Shown here: piece by piece, positions 42,196-47,414 of the stretch
Layout: each line of letters opens with the position of its first letter
Position numbering within the stretch: the stretch's first letter is position 1
DNA from: Candidatus Sulfopaludibacter sp. SbA3
Lineage (GTDB): Bacteria; Acidobacteriota; Terriglobia; Bryobacterales; Bryobacteraceae
Assembly (NCBI GenBank): GCA_945893365.1
Contig: CAMDED010000050.1
Location: 1 to 47,414, forward strand
Reading direction: 5' to 3'
Length of the DNA: 47,414 nt
Notes under the pieces: generated by a model
Told to the model about the DNA's origin: nothing
The model's database searches: none
Seen by the model: only the letters and a program-made list of their open reading frames with translations
Translations under genes and position numbers: made by a program

Positions 42196-44187
42196 TCACT
42201 TAGCCGCTCCTCCGTGGTACTTCTCCGACGCCCCGGGCTCGAACAGCGCAAATACGTAGAGAGTTCCCCCGCTGCGGTAGTTGCGCATCCAGGGAGCGCC
42301 CGCGCCCGTGAAGCCGCCAACCGCACCCGCCATCCCGGACGCGATCGCAATGTACTGCTTCCCATCCACGCGGAACGAGACGGGAGCCGCCCGAATCCCC
42401 GAGCCTGTCTGGTACGACCACAACTTCCTTCCGGACTCCGCGTCGTAGGCGATAAAGCCGCCCTCCGCATCGCCCGTAAACACCAGCTTGCCCGCGGTTG
42501 CCAGCATTCCGCTTCCCATCGGCGTGCGCGTGCGCCGCTCCCATGCCACCTCGCCCGTGTCGGCGCGAATCGCCATCACTTTGCCATACGCCTGCCCCGG
42601 CAAATAGCGAAACCCGCTCGGTCCCGGCGGCAGCCCTTTCCGCTTCGCTTCCACACCGTAGTTCGAGAACACCGCGCAGTTCTCGATCGCCGGCACGTAG
42701 ACCATTCGCGAAAGCGGACTGTACGCCATGGCATTCCACTCTTTGCCGCCGGCCGCTCCCGGGCACACTTCGACGCCCTCATAGTTGGGAATTTTAGACT
42801 CATCCACGATCGGCCGCCCCGAGGCGTCGAAGCCCTTGGCCCAATTCACGCGAACAAACGGCTTGGCGTAGAGGAGCTCGCCGGTCTTGCGGTCAATGGC
42901 GTAGAAGTGACCGTTTCGGTCCGCATGCACCAGAGCCTTCACATTACGCCCTTTGTGACGGAGGTCGTCGACGAAAACCATTTCATTGACGCCGTCGTAG
43001 TCCCAGACATCGCCCGGCGTGAATTGGTAATGCCAGACAAGCTTTCCCGTGCCGGCGTCAAGGGCCACCACGGAATCGCTGTAGAGGTTGTCGCCTCGGC
43101 GCGCGTCTCCATCGTAGTCCGGAAACGGATTTCCGGTGCCCCAATAGATCCGCTTCAGCTCCGGATCGTACGACCCGTTCATCCACGTCGCGCCGCCGCC
43201 GGTTTTCCAGGATTCGCCGCTCCAGGAGGGGACGCCCCGGGAGCGGACGCTCCCGTCTCCGTCGCCTCCAGTGGTGTAAAAGCGCCAGAGGCGGCGGCCC
43301 GATGCCGCATCGTAGGCGTCGATGAAACAGCGCGATGCAAAATCGCCGCCCGCAATCCCCACCACGATCTTGCCGTCCACGGCTAACGGCGGCGCGGTCG
43401 CGCTCAGGTTGTCCTCCACGCGGCCCATCTCCACGTCCCATCGAACGCGCCCATCGCGTGCGTCCATCGCTACCAGGTGCGCGTCCAGGGTAGCCAGATA
43501 CAATGTGCCGTTCAATACGGCTACTCCGCGATTCACCGGACCGCAGCAGTACTTCAGCTTATCCGGCAGACGCCGCCGGTAGTGCCAGATCTCCGCCCCT
43601 GTCCGCGCATCGATGGCGAATACATGGTTCCACGACGTGGTCAGGTAGATGACGCCGTCGACCACCAGCGGCGTAGCTTGGAGACCGTCGGGCACGCCGG
43701 TTTGAAAGCTCCACACCGGAACCAGATTTCGAACGTTGCCGCGATGAACGGCCTTATGCGGGCTGAAGCGCTGATTGCCGTAGTCACGGCCATATTGGAG
43801 CCAGTTATCGGCGTCCGGGGTGAGCAAGCGGGCGAAGGGTACGTCGATCTTGGGCGACTGCACGTCCGTCGAAGGCGCAGGCGCGTTGGCGGACAAGGTG
43901 CGGACATGCTTGACGATGGCGTCGACGCCGCTCCTGTCCATGCGCTCGCCGAAGCCTGGCATCGCTGTGCCGGCAACCCCGCTGAGAATGACCTGCCGAA
44001 GCGCGCCGTCGTTCAAGGTGCGTTGCCACCGGACGCTTGTGAGGCCGGGGCCGGAGCCGCCTTCCCCGGTCGCTCCGTGACAAGCCGAACAATGCGCCGT
44101 GAACAGGGCCTGTCCGTTGGGCTCCTGTGCCCACAACGACGCCGCCGTCAAGGGCAGAATTCGCGCAATCCGCATGGAAACATGCAT
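42196..44187 (-). CDS. PQQ-dependent dehydrogenase with N-terminal cytochrome c
   Basis: 663 residues. After a signal peptide (to about SLWAQ) comes a cytochrome c domain with haem motif CSACH (33-37) and a likely axial Met76 (TAMPGFG). From about residue 125 an eight-bladed quinoprotein propeller follows, with the vicinal disulfide Cys214-Cys215 (KYCCGPVN), N353 in WGTGNPFPD, and PGDVWDYDGVNE with catalytic Asp396 and Asp398. The Asp-x-Asp pattern is that of lanthanide-dependent enzymes. The metal-ligand Glu of the GGE-type motif is Asp282 (GGDF). It oxidises an alcohol or aldose in the periplasm and passes electrons to its own haem. The substrate is unknown. It is 28 bases from the Gfo/Idh/MocA gene upstream. 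Confidence 0.92.
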   Translation of the reverse strand: MHVSMRIARILPLTAASLWAQEPNGQALFTAHCSACHGATGEGGSGPGLTSVRWQRTLNDGALRQVILSGVAGTAMPGFGERMDRSGVDAIVKHVRTLSANAPAPSTDVQSPKIDVPFARLLTPDADNWLQYGRDYGNQRFSPHKAVHRGNVRNLVPVWSFQTGVPDGLQATPLVVDGVIYLTTSWNHVFAIDARTGAEIWHYRRRLPDKLKYCCGPVNRGVAVLNGTLYLATLDAHLVAMDARDGRVRWDVEMGRVEDNLSATAPPLAVDGKIVVGIAGGDFASRCFIDAYDAASGRRLWRFYTTGGDGDGSVRSRGVPSWSGESWKTGGGATWMNGSYDPELKRIYWGTGNPFPDYDGDARRGDNLYSDSVVALDAGTGKLVWHYQFTPGDVWDYDGVNEMVFVDDLRHKGRNVKALVHADRNGHFYAIDRKTGELLYAKPFVRVNWAKGFDASGRPIVDESKIPNYEGVEVCPGAAGGKEWNAMAYSPLSRMVYVPAIENCAVFSNYGVEAKRKGLPPGPSGFRYLPGQAYGKVMAIRADTGEVAWERRTRTPMGSGMLATAGKLVFTGDAEGGFIAYDAESGRKLWSYQTGSGIRAAPVSFRVDGKQYIAIASGMAGAVGGFTGAGAPWMRNYRSGGTLYVFALFEPGASEKYHGGAAK

Positions 44188-44215
44188 AGTGCGGTTCCGC
44201 GTCCGGGGAACCCGG

Positions 44216-45496
44216 CTAAACCTTGTCCGGCAGCGCGTACGGCTTGCGGCTCTCGCGGCTCAGCATGCGGTCGGCCTCGGCGTCGCCCGTGAACCTCTGC
44301 TTCTTCGGGTCAAACCGCAGTTCACGGCCCAGACGGACCGCGATGTTCGCGAACAGGCACGGCGCGGTGGAAAGGTGCAGTTCCTCCACGTCGTCGCTGA
44401 GCTTCTCCCGGTTCCCGCGCCGAATCGCTTCAATGAAGTTCGAGTGGTGGTCGATGTCGTCGAGGCGTCCCATGCCGGGTTCCGGCGTCTTGCCGCCGTT
44501 GAGATACACTTTGAAGACGCCCTCGACGTTGTCGGGACCGCCCGCGCCGCCATCCACAATGTGCATGGCTCCCTTGGTTCCGTAAAAGTACCACGCGCGC
44601 TCATCGTTCGGGGTGTGATGGTTGCGGAGCTCGCCCACAATCTGAGCTCCGTCTTCGAACTCCCACATCGCGGTCTGCGTGTTCGGCGTCTGACCCTGAT
44701 CTTTCCAAACGAACCGGCCGCCCGTCGAGGAGGTGCGCACCGGCAGCCCCTTGCGCATCGCCCACCGCGAAATGTCATAGGAGTGGACGCCGTTGTTGCA
44801 CATTTCACCGCCGCCGAAATCCCAAAACCAGTGCCAGTTGTAGTGCGCCAGATTCGCGTGATGCGGCTGCTCGGGCGCGGGGCCGAGCCACAGGTCCCAG
44901 TTCAAGTGGGCCGGCGGCGGAGAAATCGGTTTGTGGCCGATGGACGCGCGCGGATTGATGAGCGTCCATCGCGCCAGATAAATGTCGCCGATGACGCCTT
45001 CATGCAGCAACTCGACGGCCCTGCGATAGCCGCCGCTCGAGCGCCGCTGCGTGCCTCCCTGCACAATCCGGTTGTAGCGGCGGGCGGCGGCCACCATTTT
45101 CCGTCCCTCTTCGAAGTTGTGGCACAGCGGCTTTTCGACGAGCACGTGCTTGCCCGCCTGACAGGCGAGGACCGTGCCGAGCGCGTGCCAGTGGTTGCAG
45201 GAGGCAATGGAGACGGCGTCGATCGACTTGTCTTCGAGCACCTTGCGCAAATCGGAAACTTCGAGCGGCCGCTTTCCGGTCTTCTCGAGCACACGCGCCG
45301 CGGCTTTCGCCATCCGCGTTGCATCCGGATCGCACACCACGGCGACCTCCGTGTTGGCCGCGCGCAGAAGGTTGTCGACATGGTCGAGACCGCGGCCGCC
45401 CACGCCTGCGACGGCCGCGCGGACGCGATCATTGGCTCCGGCCCACGAGGACGCCGTGCCGATCAGCGAGGAGGTGAGGAAGATTCTGCGTTGCAT
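44216..45496 (-). CDS. Gfo/Idh/MocA-family oxidoreductase, probably Tat-exported
   Basis: 426 residues from the ATG at 45496. The N terminus QRRIFLTSSLIGTASSW resembles a Tat signal (R-R-x-F-L). The Rossmann domain follows (VAGVGGRGLDHV) and the catalytic Lys motif is HVLVEKPLCHN. The C-terminal domain includes NLAHYNWHWFWDFGGGEMCNNGVHSYDISRW, a His/Asp-containing patch common in this acidobacterial/planctomycete subfamily, which acts on sugars or modified sugars. I chose 45496 over a start 16 codons upstream because it yields the Tat motif. It is upstream of the PQQ dehydrogenase in one likely operon; a joint role in sugar oxidation is possible. Confidence 0.92.
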   Translation of the reverse strand: MQRRIFLTSSLIGTASSWAGANDRVRAAVAGVGGRGLDHVDNLLRAANTEVAVVCDPDATRMAKAAARVLEKTGKRPLEVSDLRKVLEDKSIDAVSIASCNHWHALGTVLACQAGKHVLVEKPLCHNFEEGRKMVAAARRYNRIVQGGTQRRSSGGYRRAVELLHEGVIGDIYLARWTLINPRASIGHKPISPPPAHLNWDLWLGPAPEQPHHANLAHYNWHWFWDFGGGEMCNNGVHSYDISRWAMRKGLPVRTSSTGGRFVWKDQGQTPNTQTAMWEFEDGAQIVGELRNHHTPNDERAWYFYGTKGAMHIVDGGAGGPDNVEGVFKVYLNGGKTPEPGMGRLDDIDHHSNFIEAIRRGNREKLSDDVEELHLSTAPCLFANIAVRLGRELRFDPKKQRFTGDAEADRMLSRESRKPYALPDKV

Positions 45497-45769
45497 GTTT
45501 GCTGAGTGCCATGCTAACACGGCGGACGAGAGGTGCGGTACCATCGCTACCTTGCCCGGCTACCTTAAGGGCTGCCTCAACAATAACCGCTCCATATGGG
45601 ACCCGTCTCCCCGTTTGGTCAACGACCACGATTTTCGCTCCGATTCCACTGGCGTCGCGATCCTTACGGAATCCGTGATCCGCTCGCCAATCGCGGGTCG
45701 GCGATGGGGGGCGCCTCGCATGACACTTCCGCCTTTGCGGCGCACGCCATCGCACATGGTGGCTCCCAG

Positions 45770-45996
45770 GGGGATCCAGGTGCGCCGCACGATCTCGATC
45801 CTTTCCACGGTCAACGCCCCGCTGCACTCTGTGCACTTCTCCGGAACGGCAACGGCGATCGGTTCATCCACATGGTCCGGGATCGGCCGGCGGTGGTGCT
45901 TGCCGCACGCCTTCCCTGGCTTGCGCCCTGACGCAGGCGCCGTGTCAACTCCTTGATCCGGGCCATTTGGGTCGGGGCCTTGAGATTGAGAAGCAA
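45770..45996 (-). pseudogene. Degraded IS66-like transposase remnant
   Basis: Two adjacent frames together give an IS66-type N-terminal part. One carries a coiled segment (MARIKELTRRLRQ, about 45966-45928). The other, after a frameshift, carries SGRKPGKACGKHHRRPIPDHVDE and then PEKCTECSGAL, the transposase zinc-finger pattern (C-x2-C followed by G-x-L). Downstream the frame loses family features by about 45770. No intact element ends or second copy are seen. The 587-base gap around it holds no functional gene apart from the terminator near 46.0 kb. Confidence 0.6.
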
Positions 45997-46017
45997 ACGG
46001 CACGGCACGACAGGACC

Positions 46018-46054
46018 GAAAATAACAAAAGCCGCCAGAGTTACCCCTGGCGGC
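46018..46054 (-). terminator. Intrinsic terminator after the radical SAM gene
   Basis: On the minus strand, GCCGCCAG and CTGGCGGC form a perfect 8-bp GC-rich stem (46054-46031) with an 8-base loop, followed by TTTTGTTATT. This is a standard rho-independent terminator and lies 30 bases after the stop of the radical SAM gene at 46084. Confidence 0.9.
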
Positions 46055-46083
46055 CACCGACTACCTTGATTTCCGAGCCGCGG

Positions 46084-47414
46084 CTAATCGCCGAACGAGC
46101 CGACTTCTTCGCGCGCGTCCACCTTTTCCGTCTTCGGCTTGCCATTTGCGGCTGGGGCGATCGAAATCGTTCCCAGCGGCACGAACGCCGTATCGGCCGG
46201 AGCCTCTTTCAACACATGCTGGCGGTACAACTTCGACATGCGCTCGTTCTCTTCTTCCTTCTTGATCCGCTCGGCGCGCGCCCGAATCTTCTCCTCGCGC
46301 GCGGTCTTCGCGATCCCGACTTCGTCCAGATCCGTTTGCTTCTTCCAGGCGACGTGCTCGGCATTCAGGTCGAGCGAGTGTTGAACCGTCGGCAACGCCA
46401 CGGTCTTGTTGCCCGCGAATATCTCGTGCCGCCCGTGCTCCTCGTACCACTTCGTCAGCGTCGCGGTCATATGCATCTTTTCGATGATGTTCCGCCAGCC
46501 CACGCCCGTGTTATAGGCGCAGAACGATATCTCGCCCTGCTGCGTCGCGTACGGAATAATGCACTGTTCCGTGCGCCGGAAGTCGTAGTTAAACAAATCC
46601 TGGAACCACATGCCCGCGATGAACAGGAAGTTCCAACGGTCCGCGCGCCGCTTCTCGATATCCTTCAAACGATTCTCGCCGGCTACGCTGCCGTAGTTCT
46701 TGCCCGTCGCGCCGAACGATTTGTCGAATTTCCTGAGCAGATCGATCAGGCGGAAGTGCCTGGGCGACTTGAACGGATCGTAGTTCTTCATCACCGCGAG
46801 CGCCATGCCTGCGATGGAAAGCCACTTTCCGCGGCCCGCGTCGGTGACGCGCGCCACATCCTTCGAGAACTGGTCGGCGTGCAGGAACGCGGTTACAGGC
46901 GCCGATTCCTTGGTTTCCTTGTCCACCATGATCGCCATGCCGATACCGCAGTTGGGATGGCATCCGCAGCTTACCTGGCCCCAGTCCTTTTCCGGTCCGT
47001 GCACGAGATCCGCCCAGTCCGAGAAAGTCCCCATGAAGGAGATCGGGAACCAGTCGCGGACGGGTTCGCCGAGACCGGTCTGATTCTTCACATCGTGCGC
47101 GAGGTGCGAGAGCGTATACCGCTGCGCGTTGCGCCGTTCGTCCGTGACCGCTTCGTCCCGGCCCGTGAACGACACCGGCTGGAAGGAGAGGAAGGGAATC
47201 TTTTTCGGATTGTCGAGAGCGAACTGGACGATGTGGCCGACCTGCTCGTTATTGATGCCGTTGATGATCGTCGTCACGGGGATGATGGCGACGCCCGCGC
47301 TGTGCAGGTTCTCAATCGCCTGGAGCTTCACGTCGAACAAGTTGCCGACGGCGCGGTGTGAATTGGCTGCGTTGCCGATGCCGTCGTACGGGAGGTTAGC
47401 GTAGCGACGGCCCG
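46084..47414 (-). CDS. Radical SAM protein of the MJ0619/Tes type, partial (5' end outside window)
   Basis: At least 442 residues are visible; the frame is open to the window edge, so the N-terminal part with the CxxxCxxC cluster is missing from view. Seen are the second half of the radical SAM barrel (AIENLHSAGVAIIPVTTII; FLSFQPVSFTGRDEA), an extra Cys cluster C-G-C-H-P-N-C-G near 46948-46968, and QDLFNYDFRRTEQCIIPYA then EISFCAYNTG near 46518-46590. These match my knowledge of the archaeal MJ0619 family, whose member Tes joins lipid tails into tetraethers; bacterial relatives are tied to membrane-spanning lipids. The last 100 residues are a charged, coiled-coil-like extension. A good terminator follows. 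The lipid role is inference. Confidence 0.78.
   Translation of the reverse strand, partial: GRRYANLPYDGIGNAANSHRAVGNLFDVKLQAIENLHSAGVAIIPVTTIINGINNEQVGHIVQFALDNPKKIPFLSFQPVSFTGRDEAVTDERRNAQRYTLSHLAHDVKNQTGLGEPVRDWFPISFMGTFSDWADLVHGPEKDWGQVSCGCHPNCGIGMAIMVDKETKESAPVTAFLHADQFSKDVARVTDAGRGKWLSIAGMALAVMKNYDPFKSPRHFRLIDLLRKFDKSFGATGKNYGSVAGENRLKDIEKRRADRWNFLFIAGMWFQDLFNYDFRRTEQCIIPYATQQGEISFCAYNTGVGWRNIIEKMHMTATLTKWYEEHGRHEIFAGNKTVALPTVQHSLDLNAEHVAWKKQTDLDEVGIAKTAREEKIRARAERIKKEEENERMSKLYRQHVLKEAPADTAFVPLGTISIAPAANGKPKTEKVDAREEVGSFGD

Noticed and set aside
44099-45505. 468-codon plus-strand frame opposite the Gfo/Idh/MocA gene
   Set aside because: Arginine- and valine-rich shadow of a clear oxidoreductase on the other strand; no family motifs.
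45967-47361. 464-codon plus-strand frame opposite the radical SAM gene
   Set aside because: Shadow frame caused by high GC content; the minus strand carries conserved motifs and a matching terminator.
1-47414. CRISPR array, tRNA or rRNA genes, prophage
   Set aside because: No regularly spaced repeats, no cloverleaf with a CCA-adjacent acceptor stem, no rRNA signature and no phage structural genes were seen on either strand.

Overview
The window is high-GC DNA with the gene habits of an Acidobacteriota of the Solibacter/Bryobacter type. The signs are a 1127-residue Oar-like TonB-dependent receptor with an N-terminal carboxypeptidase-regulatory domain, a PadR regulator translationally coupled to an 'ADOP'-type FtsX/MacB permease, a secreted DUF1080 protein, a Tat-exported Gfo/Idh/MocA oxidoreductase and a PQQ dehydrogenase. 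The assignment rests on gene content only; there is no rRNA or tRNA gene in the window.

Left part (0.2-12.8 kb, + strand): an almost complete Flp/Tad tight-adherence pilus locus. It runs from a DUF192 protein and a TPR lipoprotein to flp pilin, a GT-C-like polytopic membrane protein, cpaB, the cpaC/rcpA secretin, a TadG-like protein, two TadE-like pseudopilins, tadZ, the tadA ATPase, tadB and tadC. Many junctions are ATGA-type overlaps. No prepilin peptidase is present, so it must be encoded elsewhere. Two intergenic hairpins lie inside this operon.

Middle-left (13.0-16.3 kb): a minus-strand trio (ispG, yjbQ, DUF2203) diverging from a secreted metallo-beta-lactamase-fold protein. From 16.3 to 17.8 kb there is one small secreted hypothetical protein in gene-poor DNA with a truncated gene remnant. 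From 17.8 to 22.8 kb there is a TonB receptor - DUF1080 - exported RraA-like operon, probably for nutrient uptake and breakdown. From 23.2 to 26.2 kb, on the minus strand, lie lptB and a 743-residue LptC/LptA-like fusion (LPS transport). From 26.4 to 29.4 kb are PadR and ADOP, then a decayed PIN-toxin fragment and a minus-strand HPK7 histidine kinase / NarL-type regulator pair whose genes overlap.

Right-middle (31.6-41.7 kb): the most interesting block, apparently a dissolved-inorganic-carbon island. DabA (DUF2309) with all four expected zinc ligands, DabB (NuoL-like) and a second, degenerate NuoM-like subunit form one operon. Divergent from it are a SulP permease with a STAS domain and a tandem universal stress protein. 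A DUF2490 outer-membrane protein and a beta-carbonic anhydrase follow.

Right end (42.2-47.4 kb, minus strand): a PQQ dehydrogenase with an N-terminal cytochrome c and an Asp-Tyr-Asp motif of the lanthanide type, a Gfo/Idh/MocA oxidoreductase, an IS66-like transposase remnant, and a radical SAM gene cut by the window edge that resembles the MJ0619/Tes family linked to membrane-spanning lipids. A clear intrinsic terminator follows it.
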